DNA from: Aphis gossypii
Lineage: Eukaryota > Arthropoda > Insecta > Hemiptera > Aphididae
Length of the DNA stretch: 64,000 nt
NCBI RefSeq assembly: GCF_020184175.1
Contig: NC_065531.1
Coordinates: 42,181,213-42,245,212, forward strand
Direction: 5' to 3'
Position numbers and translations under genes: made by a program
Shown here: piece after piece, positions 11,248 to 21,539 of the stretch
Position numbering within the stretch: position 1 is the first letter of the stretch
Layout: each line of letters begins with the position of its first letter
Notes under the pieces: generated by a model
What the model saw: only the letters and a program-made list of their open reading frames with translations
Told to the model about the DNA's origin: nothing
Databases searched by the model: none

Positions 11248-13454
11248 CTTCGTATCTCTTTTCTTTTTTGTTATGTGTTTTTTCAATTCCAAAGGTATTG
11301 TATTCGTTTTCAACTCTGACAACATAAATGTTATGAATAATAAAAAAAAAAATAACTAAGCGTTTTAATATTTTAATACCGTCTAAAAACTTGTAATCAT
11401 TTGGGGCATTTATCGTTTCAACCACTGAATTATATCGTTCGATGATGGAGTCTATGGTTTCACTAAATAATTGGACTTTTCTTCTTTTCTCGACCAACGT
11501 TTTTTGTCGAATATTTTCTCGCTCTTCATTTTGTGTTTCTAAAAAATTTACATAAATAAGTGTACCTAACTACATACTAATGTAAATATAAATAAAATGC
11601 TTACTACAGTCGTCGTCCATTTTAAAAAATCTTGTTCTGTTTATCGAATGGTCCATTACTGAGTCAGTTTTCTCCATCGTTAGCAATTGTCTGAGCCTGG
11701 TAATTAAATCATGAGCTATTTCTACTTGGTCCATTAAATCATCCATTTCCTCATACTTTTCTTCGGTCAGATTGTCTAATAAATAATACGTTTGTTAATA
11801 ATGTCTATGTATATAATGATGTATAGTATTGATTTTAAATTGAGTGTTTCATCATATAAAAAATAAATTATCATTTCAAACCATAGTTTTTGAACCGTTG
11901 ACTCTCAATGTACAATTTTGTAACGAAGTTGTTAACAGTAATAATTACTTTCCGTTTTTCGATTTCATACGATTCAGCATTCTTCGGATCTTCGTGAATA
12001 TTTTGACCTTCCCATATTCGTAATCGATGAGTTTGATGGTGTTTCGAAGACGTTAAGAAGTCGTCTTCTGGTTGTAACTAAAAATTAACAATTAATACAT
12101 ATTAAGAATCAAGAGCTTTAAACACGAGATCAGTGAATTGAAACGTTAAGTTCTTTAAACATTGTCTAATGCATTTTTATAATATTTAATAAACTACCTA
12201 TTTAATAATAATCTATATATATATATTAGTGAATAATATGTCAATGTATTGATACAATATAATTTATAACAGGGGTGGGCAACTACTGGAGGTCGCGAGA
12301 TTTTTTTTTAATCTGGTCTGTTCTACATTTCTAAATTATATCATACAATTTTAAAGTTTATCGTCTATACTATAATATATTCTATAATCTATATGTGGTT
12401 ATACAGTTTATCTTATTGATATAATAATTATTGTTATCTGGTATACATCTGGTGAACATCGTTAAATATCTAAATGTTATAATACAGTATAATATACACT
12501 TGTGTGTATACGTATATACGTATAGCTTGTTGTTGAATTTATTGTTTTCGTGTTTTTGTAGTACAATAATTTCCGTAAAATATCGTAAAATTGATGATGA
12601 AAATCGAAATTTTAACACCTCACAGGAGAATGATTTAACAAAATAAATGTATATTTTGAATGACCTTTTTTTTGTTTTCTATGCTCTGGCCTGCTAGATT
12701 TTAGTTTACTAAAAATTGGCCCTTTAGTAACTTAAAGTTGCCCATCTCTGATTTATAATATAAGTCATGATATACGAAAGCGAGAATAAGGGTTTATTAG
12801 TTTTAATTACATCGGAATAAATGATTGCATTTATTTAAATATTTTAGGTTGATGTAAATTTCTATAAATAATGATGATTATTATTTTCATCATCGTATAA
12901 AGATTAAATTGATGAACTGGTTCAATGTGTAAATTTATCGTTAGTTTGAATAAATTATTAAACTTTCAATAACTATCTAACTAAGATGATTAAAATATTT
13001 TATTGTTTATTGGTTATACATATATTTTATTTGTTCTAAAATAACTGAAGCATTGAATATTTAAAAGTAAAAATATTATCTATCGACTCTCGTAAGCATT
13101 TATTTATATATTAATTTTAAAGTGAGCTATACAATTTTTAAATATAAATTAAATACAATTTTAATAATACATTTCAAAATGAAAGTATCAATAAAACTTT
13201 CGAGATACTCAGAATTTAGATAATATTCTTACCTTCAAATTTGATAATAAGACATTTTACTTTTAATATTAAATCTAATAACGTAAATTTAATGCTACTG
13301 AACTTATATTTTCTATGTTGTACGTTTGAAAGAGTTTTTAAATCCTCTTTTTGTTAATAATATGGTAAGTAGATGGTAAGTTATTATAATAATTGCCCAC
13401 CTCATCAAACGCTTCAATTTCGTCAGTTCTCACTGATGTTTTTCGGCTTTCCAT
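11248..13454 (-). CDS. Charged helical protein, 5' coding exons; probably N-terminal part of the dsRBD gene
   Basis: Five exons on the minus strand: 13454-13401 (initiator ATG, 18 codons), 12077-11882, 11775-11605, 11538-11380 and 11315-11248. Every exon has GT-AG ends and every phase matches: 0, 1, 1, 1, then 0 at the end. The start is the first ATG after an in-frame TAG about 45 bases upstream. The product begins MESRKTSVRTDEIEAF and runs about 216 codons. It is rich in E, K, D, R and Q, and stretches such as LTEEKYEEMDDLMDQ and NEERENIRQKTLVEKRRK suggest amphipathic helices or a coiled coil. No signal peptide or membrane segment is seen. The last exon ends in ITKKKRDTK before donor GTAAGA. 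That phase-0 end fits the phase-0 start of the dsRBD exon at 2873, which would give one protein of about 355 residues with an 8.4-kb intron. No family was recognised for this part. The exons are well supported; the join is inferred. Confidence 0.8.
12270..12750. mobile_element. Non-autonomous hAT-like element (481 bp) with perfect 8-bp target duplication
   Basis: The left end is CAGGGGTGGGCAACT; the reverse complement of the right end is CAGAGATGGGCAACT, so the terminal repeats are 15 bp with two differences. Both flanks are ATTTATAA (12262-12269 and 12751-12758), a perfect 8-bp target-site duplication as made by hAT transposases. The CAGGGGTGGGCAAC terminus is typical of hAT. The inside has no transposase; ORFs at 12382-12646 on both strands are chance frames. 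It sits in the first intron of the minus-strand gene. Confidence 0.88.
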
Positions 13455-13870
13455 TTGGTAAAAGTCGATGTTAGTTTTTATAATAGAAGAAACACAACAC
13501 TATCGTCAAAACCGAACAAAACTTTCATTACTACTCAAACAGTTCTAAAGAATATAATTTGCTTTTTTATTCTTTTCATTGCTTTGTACTTGTGACGGGT
13601 GGTGTCTCCATAGTGACAGTTTTTTTTTTACTTCGAGTTTTGTGTATATGATTAATATTTATATCTATACATAAAAAATAATAAAATTTTGAAGCACAAT
13701 AATTGACTGCTATCATACGGCGGTGATGGGTACGATTGTACGAAAGAAAAATATGAAAGACGGACACGTTGTCGTATATGTTTGTCAAATGGAGCGAAAA
13801 AAGTCCCAGTCGGGACACACGTAAATGTGTTGGAGTGTTAAAACTTTTTGAGTGAAAAACACCTTACACT
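13455..13870 (-). promoter_or_regulatory. Probable 5' UTR and promoter of the minus-strand gene
   Basis: The stretch upstream of the initiator ATG at 13454 is less AT-rich and has more CpG than the surrounding DNA, especially 13700-13880. This is the usual look of insect transcription-start regions. No TATA box or initiator could be fixed with confidence. Open frames here on both strands resemble no protein. Confidence 0.4.
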
Positions 13871-14163
13871 TGTTAATGACTCTCGTACACCGGAAACTAT
13901 GTTTTTGCATGAGTTTTTTCTTGCCAAGTGTGTATGCGTATATAATATAAGTTTCCCACTACTTTAAAAGCAATTTTTATTTCATTTTCATTTTGATTAA
14001 ATTTTTGTTTTGTTATTTTTTTGTTCAATTTATTTCGTTTATCTGAGTGTTATCCCTTAGTCAAATAACCTTCGATTATATACGCGTAGACTTAAAACTT
14101 GTTGAAGTGTTGCTTTTTTATTCTATAGGAATTTGTAAACGATGACACTTATAATAAATTTGT

Positions 14164-14188
14164 ACAACAACAACAACAACAACAACAA
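14164..14188. repeat. (CAA)n microsatellite
   Basis: About eight uninterrupted CAA units. Confidence 0.95.
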
Positions 14189-14258
14189 AAATAACATAGA
14201 AAATAAAATTTATTTGTAACCATTGAGTAACTGATTATACATAGTTATATATGCTTAC

Positions 14259-14285
14259 CGGATCTTCGTGAGTATTTTTCCAATC
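14259..14285 (-). other. Candidate 27-bp micro-exon resembling part of exon 2
   Basis: The minus strand reads ...CTCCAAG | nine codons (DWKNTHEDP) | GTAAGCAT. The 20 bases at 14259-14278 match 11985-12004 in exon 2 (residues around NIHEDP) at 19 of 20 positions. It lies upstream of the gene's start exon. It could be a relic of a partial duplication, an alternative 5' exon, or chance. Confidence 0.3.
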
Positions 14286-15217
14286 CTTGGAGATAAATAA
14301 TTATTATAAATTTGAGGTTTTCTCAAACTAAACATTTGATTTAATTAATAGAAAATATTTGAAAAAAAAAAAACTGTTACAAGTGTTTTAAATAAAATAT
14401 GAACACTTAAAATAAATAATTGGAAACCGATAATGATTATTATAATGAGTAATTTGGGTTATAAGCTATGAGATTTGTGGTGTGATGGATTTTAGCACTA
14501 ACCGTAATTTCATACTGAAAAAAAATACTGAAAAATCTTATACTGTAAGTTTGAAAATAGTAACGTTAAATTGTAATCAAACATTAAAGTTTGAAAATAT
14601 TGTGAATTTTAGTCATAATATTATATATAATATATATCCATATTCACTAAGTACAATTAGTGGATAAAGGTAAAATCTTACTTTACTTTTTACAGAATAG
14701 AGTGCTTGTTTTAAAAATAGTCAAGGTAAATATCACGAATTCAGTTATAACGAATGGTTTTAATGCGGAAATTAGTGATCGATATTTTCTGATAATTTCA
14801 CGCATCTCGTCATATTATTAAATGTACGTAATTTCTTCTGGAATTTCTCTTTGGAGGGATCTATATTTTAATATTAACAGTTTGGCTTTATCTAAAATAA
14901 TATCGTAGCTATTACTATCTGATCTAATTTAACTTTAGTGCTTTAATATGTCTACTTCGGTACTATAATTTGACATAAAAAATTAGTATTATTTATTTAT
15001 AGATTCATACTAAACATAAATAATAAATTTATTAATTTACATCCGAATCAATTACTAATTTATTTTAAAAAACTACATTTCTATTGATTTTTGGTTTGTT
15101 TCATAAGGGTGTGTTAGATTTCCATTCACTTAATAATATTTTCCTTTCCATTTCACTTACCTATGAAAAATAAAATTCTATGGCGAAAGACAGTTTAGTT
15201 TACTGTGAGTATGTTTT

Positions 15218-15285
15218 TTTAACTACCAAAAACCATTTTATATCAGAAACTTCCTCAAGGTCTCTATCAAAACAGTCCACATAAG
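15218..15285 (-). pseudogene. Possible coding fragment of unknown origin
   Basis: After a minus-strand acceptor-like ATTCAAG (15286-15287) the frame reads YVDCFDRDLEEVSDIKWFLV, which is more complex than the local background. In the same frame upstream (about 15445-15305) is a hydrophobic stretch ending SSWVSVVFIV and a stop. It might be a decayed gene or transposon fragment. Family not recognised. Confidence 0.25.
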
Positions 15286-15347
15286 CTTGAATTAATATTG
15301 ATTATACAATAAAAACAACTGATACCCAGGAGCTTATTGTTACTTCT

Positions 15348-15467
15348 ATGTCTCGCGGCATTTTCTTAAAAATTACCATGAGTGAAATGCTTATAAATAT
15401 TACAGCAATTTTATTAATGATTTTAATAATTATCGTGATGATTTGTCCGAAACGCACATTTCCTTAA
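15348..15467 (+). CDS. Candidate small membrane-peptide ORF (39 codons)
   Basis: ATG at 15348-15350 opens MSRGIFLKIT, then an in-frame second ATG at 15378 in good context (TTACCATGA) begins MSEMLINIT. A hydrophobic run follows that could span a membrane (about residues 18-33), then a polar tail PKRTFP and stop TAA at 15465-15467. The length and layout resemble short single-pass peptides. In AT-rich DNA, ATT- and TTA-rich frames arise easily, and the opposite strand is also open. No splice or expression evidence is visible. Confidence 0.2.
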   Translation: MSRGIFLKITMSEMLINITAILLMILIIIVMICPKRTFP

Positions 15468-16467
15468 ATTTGAATATGCTATATAGCCACGAATTTTATT
15501 AAAAAATTACTTTGCTGTAAAAAATTGTTAATAATAGTTTAATTCATACGATTTTTTCTTTAATTAAATTTAAATAAATAGCTGAAATTATATATTATTA
15601 TAGTTTTTATTCAAGTGTCACGTTGATGTTTTGTTAGTATAATATATTTTAAATGTCAAATGCTCTTGCATAAATATATTATTTTAATTTTATTTTAAAA
15701 TAGTTCTTAAAGCACTTATATAAAGGTATTTAAATAATATAAACTATACGTGTTGCCATAAAATTAATAATAAACCTTATCGTAGAGCGGAGTTTATTTA
15801 TTTTTAATTTTACTGACATATTTTCGTTGATTTATGTTTTTAGAACCATTAATTAAACGTTAAATTGTGAAAATATTCTTCATTGTCATTCTACAAGATA
15901 ATAGTTTGTGTTTAAAGTTGTTATTGTGTTATTTTTAAAATCTCCAAATGTGGGTTAATGCAACTATAAACAGTTATTATAAGAGATTTATGCTATCAGA
16001 GTTTAGAGTAATTTGTCTACATGCACACTATCCGTGACTTTTCTCATGTCAAGTTGGTTAATTGGAAGATTAATTTATTTATGTACGATATATGTATATG
16101 ACATAAAATAGACTTTTTAGAGTACCTAATTGTATTAAGTTATTGCTTTGTTTTAAATAAAAAGTTGTTTATTATTTAAAACTATATAAAAAAGTGTATT
16201 TCTTTATTTTAATAATTTATCAAAATATATCACAAGATTATGCGACAAATGCGTTAACTGATTTTTTCAACTAAATCAAATTTGTTTTAATTCTTTTTAA
16301 TCACAATAAAGTAATTAAATTTAAATCATACAATCTTGCAAGAAAATGGACATGAGTATACCCATATTGATATTTTGAGTTCAGCTTTCAATTTTTTCTA
16401 GATCTAGTTTTAAGGTTTACGATTATCTTATACTTGTCAATGTTGAATTTCAATATGATTCAAGCAT

Positions 16468-16713
16468 ATGTTTACCCGCAATTGGAAAAAACCCTCAGTT
16501 ACACTGATTGTAAAAAAGGACAGGAGAGATGTTGCAGGTAAATATTGCCTCACGGTTTTGTTGAATAATTCATGAGATTTTGTTTATCGGACATGCATTG
16601 AAAGTCTATTCTGTAATTACATTGGATCCACAGACCTTTAAACTGGTCAAGGAAAATAGTTTTATTCAGCCTCGAATGGCTTTTCCCGTGTGTCAACAAT
16701 GCTTTTTGTAAAC
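16468..16713 (+). pseudogene. Degenerate LINE reverse-transcriptase fragment
   Basis: From 16468 the frame reads NWKKPSVTLIVKKDRRDVA then CLTVLLNNS and a stop. This aligns by eye with the LINE reverse-transcriptase block WK-x-x-x-V-x-P-I-x-KKG-x-R-x-D-x-x-NYRPISLL. About 190 bases on, in another frame, NGFSRVSTMLF matches the next conserved block QHGF-x-x-GRST. Frameshifts and stops make it clearly dead. Jockey- or RTE-like; the exact clade is uncertain. Confidence 0.65.
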
Positions 16714-17479
16714 AAAAATTGATGTTCCAATATAATATTATATTTTACTACTTTAACCCTCAAACAAACTACATTGTACAGTTGGAGTTATTTAGTTACG
16801 ACAATAATATATTGAAATTACGAGTACAGCATTAGAAGTAGCTAGTGTTAAAATATGAGCTTGGTTACAATGTTTTGTGAGTGATCTATTTACCGGATAT
16901 TTTGTTTAAATTGAATGTAGAACTTTTGAGTAACAGATGTGTTAAGTGTTTGTAAACTTGTAAATATTGTGATTCATTTATTTTATTCACTGGTAAATAT
17001 TTAAAACTAGTTATTTATAATAATTATAACAATTATTGTATTGCAATAATCAAATTATATTTCAATACATTTTTTGTTAGAATTACGTATAGTTTTTATA
17101 GTATTTGCTTAAAAAATAGAATTATTTTGATTAATAATATCATAAAATCAATAACAATTATTTGAACTATAATTACTGAGTATAATATAGGTACATATTA
17201 TGTATTCTAAAAGTTTTATGAATTATATTTCCAGTCTTACAAGAAGTTCAAAATTAAACATACAAAATACTATAAAAAAATGTATTACTAAATATATTTT
17301 AATACTAACAATAATAGTCTACTACAAAATAATAGACAAATTTGTATAGAGTAAAAATTATAAAAATACTAGAAAAAATGATGTTTTTATCGTTGTATAA
17401 ATGATTTATTTTTAATTGTATAAAAGCGTTTATTTTTTATATAGAAATTTTAAATATGCTATAGTTTTTATAGTATTTT

Positions 17480-17780
17480 TTGGTAATAGATTTTCTGAAA
17501 GTCAGGTATAATATTTCTCTTAATTATGAGAACGAAATTTAATTTTAAATTCTTAGCGGAGAAATGAATATATTGATTTTACAATAATCTTTTTATACTA
17601 TTTGTCATCACATTTTGAGGCTATAAAAATTTTTGATTTTCAACAATGGGGTGGATTTTGGTAGAAATTTTTATGTAATTAGTAGTTTTGAGTATCAAAA
17701 GTAAAAAATAAAAAATAAATTTCAGTACTTTTCAAAGTAACAGAGAAAAAAATCGTTATTTTTTATGTGCAACTCAAAAA
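17480..17780 (+). repeat. Dispersed repeat family, copy A
   Basis: Carries the family's landmark order: GAATATATTGATTTTACAAT, then GTCATCACATTTTG about 35 bases later, then a TTTTCAACAATGGGGTGG segment and a TCAGTACTTTTCAAAG segment. The same order recurs at 20.0, 27.1, 35.8 and 49.0 kb in the same orientation. Boundaries uncertain; no protein recognised. Confidence 0.55.
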
Positions 17781-17799
17781 CTAATAACTTTACATAATT

Positions 17800-19960
17800 G
17801 AAATTTTCACTTAATTTTCATATTAGTATTTATTAGACATGAGTGTTGATAAAAATGTTAAAGCTTTTATGTATTATATTTTGTAAATTGTAAGTTAATA
17901 TCATACATTGGTTTAAAAATGGACGTTGTGTAACTATATATATATTATATATATAGATTATAAAAGACATAATAGTATGTAATTGATTTTTTATCTATAT
18001 TATATTATTATATATTATTATAACTTTTATGATATTTTAACATGATCACATAAAATATTAAAAACTATATTATTATGTTGTTATAGTTAAAGCTTAAATC
18101 AAAAATTTCGGGTGAAATTATTCTAAAATTGAAAATTGTTTTAACAAATATTTAGTTATTAAAACTTATGACAATTGAGCTACTTAGAAATATTATATAT
18201 TGATTTATCATTTGAATTTTCTAAGTCTCTTCTGTAGTATGTTCAATTTAAATGGTACAAGCCTAGAGAACTCTTGACTAATGGTCCAAAGCATTTTCAT
18301 TCACATTTTTATTTTATCGTTTGTACCACTATTAAGTTAACATTTTTAAATGTAATACCGCATAAAATATGCATTTTAATAATACAATTATGATATTATG
18401 GCATTTTTAACAGGTCATTTGACTGTATTTCTTTAGTGAATTAATTTTCCTTGTAATAATTATTAATTATCTATCTATACCTCGTTTTAAACTTGTCATT
18501 TATCGATTAGCCTTTAGCCATACTACAGCTTAATAATATAATTTAACTTTATTTTCCATAATATGATTTCAATTTTCACTTATAATTAAAAAAATGTTTT
18601 AGGTATACTTACATTTTAATAGTCAAAATATATTTTCAATAGTTTGTATCCTTTTAGCTTTTTTTTGTGTAGGTAAATAAAATGTTTTTGACATATTAAG
18701 ATCAAAGCGTGTGTTATTATAATGCATTTATTGATGATAATATTTCTTTTTAAAAATATATACAAATTTTAAATTTGTCATAACTGAAGAAAAAGCTTTG
18801 TTCTTGAGCTACGCTTGTGATTATAATAATAGCAAAATATATTGAAAAGTTTATAAATTTGATTGCCTATGTAAACTATGATAATATTTAAATTTTAAGT
18901 TTAGAATAATGACGTATATTATTATTATTTTTTTTTTGTTAACATATATTATAACATACATTATTATAGAAACAATAATAACAATAATAATAATAATAAT
19001 AACACGCTGGAATTTTGTTTTTACTTGGTTCAATGGTAGATGACTGTATCTTTTTTGATCTTTTTTTTTTTTTTTGATGAGTATGTGTAATCTAAAAATG
19101 TATTACATCTTTTGATGATGCCAATTGTTAATTTCACAGGTATATGTTAATGTAAAATGTTTATTATATTTCATATAAAATGCAATAGAGAATAATAACA
19201 TAAAAATTAAAAGTGAAATATGATTAAATTCCATTTAAAATATGTGTACACACTACACAGTAATACAATGTAAAGTATTTATATCAAATAAATATATAAT
19301 GTAATACTCTAAAATATGAGTTTATACCAACATTAAATAGTATATATTTATGTTATTTAGGAAGTAATATTGTGTTTGTAGCTAAACATATTTATTTTTT
19401 AAAGTGTAATTTCTCAAATTGAGACAATTTATAAGATATTATTATGTGTATTATGTATTTAACTTCGTTGGTTTCAACAAATTTAACATAAAATACAAAT
19501 CTTTGTCTTGAAAATATATATTTTATGTTTAGTTTATTTATATTTTTATAGTATTGATTTTTGTTTTATGATACAAAAATGATAATAGAATATAACGTAG
19601 ACATTATAAATTGTATTTTATTGTTGTTTATAAACAATTAATTTTTGTCAATAACATTTATTTGAAGATACAATTTGTCTTTGTTTGATAAATTCATATA
19701 TGTACTTTGTCAACAGAGGATGTTACTAATCGTTTTATATTTGTTTTTGGTGGTCTACTATATGTGCCTAATTGATCAATATTAGAGATAAATGATTACC
19801 AGTATAAAATATGAGAATTTAATTAATGTATCATTAAGCTTTCTTGAATATTGTAACTTATAGTTAGTAATAAAAAAATATGTATATATATATATATATA
19901 ATATATTGATTTAAGATTGATATTATATTTATTATCGTCTAGTTTTTATAATTAGCCATG
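17800..19960. other. AT-rich DNA, no gene recognised
   Basis: Very AT-rich with simple TA and AAT repeats (17935-17960, 18955-19000, 19880-19905). The ORF at 18851-19033 is made of these repeats. Confidence 0.6.
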
Positions 19961-19974
19961 TTATCTTATATGGA

Positions 19975-20300
19975 TACTGGATAGTCTTCAACGATAATTT
20001 TTTAAAAGTAAGTTTTAGGTTTTGAATGGAGCATTGAATGTATTGATTTTACAACGGTGTGTGTTTTTTATATTGTTTCTGTCATCACCTTTTAGAGTAA
20101 TACAATGAATGATCTCGATTTACAACTTTTAACGTGGTATCATACATAAAAATGGATCTAGTGGGTACATTGAGGGGTCAATAGTAAAAAAACTCTCAAT
20201 ACTTTTTTAAATAATTAGGAAAAAATATTTCATGCAATACCAGTTATCAGATAAATCAATTTGTTTTTTGGTAAAACTTAAAAAAAAAAAATTAGAGACT
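19975..20300 (+). repeat. Dispersed repeat family, copy B
   Basis: Has TTTTGAATGGAGCATTGAAT, TATTGATTTTACAACGGTGT, CTGTCATCACCTTTTAG and TCAATACTTTTTTAAA in the family's order. About 330 bp are recognisable. Confidence 0.65.
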
Positions 20301-20662
20301 TAGTATTTTTACCTTATATTCATATAAGACAAATTTTAAAGATTGATAATATCACTTGAAATGTATTAAAAGTTTTATATTTTTTATTTTATTCATAAAA
20401 TATATAGAACATATTTTTTTTTGAAAAAAAGTTTAAAAATTAAATTTTGACAATATTTGTCAAAATAACAAAAAAATTATAATTATTATAGAAAAATACT
20501 TTAATAGTAGTTTACTTTTAATTAGTTCAAATTGAAATCAAAGTGATTAAATTACAATTTTACAATTAATGTTCTTAACATTTTATAAATAGGTACCTAT
20601 AAAATTAAAATAATATTTATTATAAACTTTTAGTGATATAATTTATATTGTATCAATTAGAG

Positions 20663-21530
20663 CAGGGGTTGACAACCCGCTGTCCGTGAGGCGATTTTAT
20701 GCGGCCCGTGATTACAATTCATAATATTAGTATATAAAAATATGGAATATCACATTATATATTTATGTTAGTTGATAAACTGTAAACAAAATAAAGTGTA
20801 CGGCCCGTGAAAAATCCAATTTTGGATTTTTTACTTTCTGCAGTAAGTATAATATATATATTAAATAATTTAAATTTTGAAGAATTAAAATCACAACTTA
20901 ATGAATTTAACATTGATTCAGAAGATTATTAATTCCAAACTTATGATAATGGGGTAAATATGATAAGAAAATATAAAGGAGTGCAATCTCAAATAATTTT
21001 GGATAACCAAAAAGTATTTGTTGCACCACGTTCAGCTCACAGCTTTAACTAACTACTTGGAGATATGGCATCATCCGTACCACATTCTATGATTTTCATT
21101 GGTGTTATTAAAATAATGTACAGTATATTTTCAGTGTTAACAGAAAAATGGGATATATTACTTTAAAACATTAAAAGCTTTACATTAAAAGCTATATTTA
21201 CCACTAAATGGGAAAGTCGAATTGAATCAGTTAAATATATTTGTTTTCAATTGGATCAAGTGTATAATGATTTAATATAAATAAGTGATTTTACAAAAGA
21301 TTCGAAAATAAAAAGCAAAGCTATATTTTTGTTAAACAATGAATTTCCATATGAATTTGTTTTAAGAATGGTTATTTGGTACGATGAAATTAGTTTCAGT
21401 ATTCAATGAATAAAGTTAGTATAACAGTTGAATTTATGAGAAACCTAAAACCTGTCTTGAAAATTTTAGAATTGAAGGGTTTGAAAGGTTTTGCAGAAAG
21501 AAGTCTTTCGAAACTAAAAATTATAAAAAA
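20663..21530 (+). pseudogene. hAT-superfamily transposase pseudogene with left terminus
   Basis: A hAT-like terminus CAGGGGTTGACAACCCGC starts at 20663. From 20876 one frame runs past isolated stops and reads FEELKSQLNEFNIDSEDY, stop, then TYDNGVNMIRKYKGVQSQI, VAPRSAHSFN, stop, LLGDMASSVPHS, and FSVLTEKWDILL. This is the core of hAT transposases related to ZMYM/DUF4371 proteins: YDNGANM-x-GKYKG, then CAAHSLNL, then F-x-x-S-x-x-RW. At least three stops and later frameshifts kill it. The right terminus was not found. Nothing recognised from 21530 to about 27100. Confidence 0.75.
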
Positions 21531-21539
21531 ATAATCGTA

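Noticed and set aside
11207..11497. 96-codon minus-strand ORF as an unspliced exon end
   Set aside because: It contains a donor at 11379, a T-rich tract with acceptor TTGTCAG and then donor GTAAGA. The spliced reading keeps phase and replaces a low-complexity stretch.
13576..13818. 80-codon minus-strand ORF upstream of the gene start
   Set aside because: An in-frame stop separates the annotated start ATG from upstream sequence. The frame overlaps the CpG-richer promoter region and resembles no protein.
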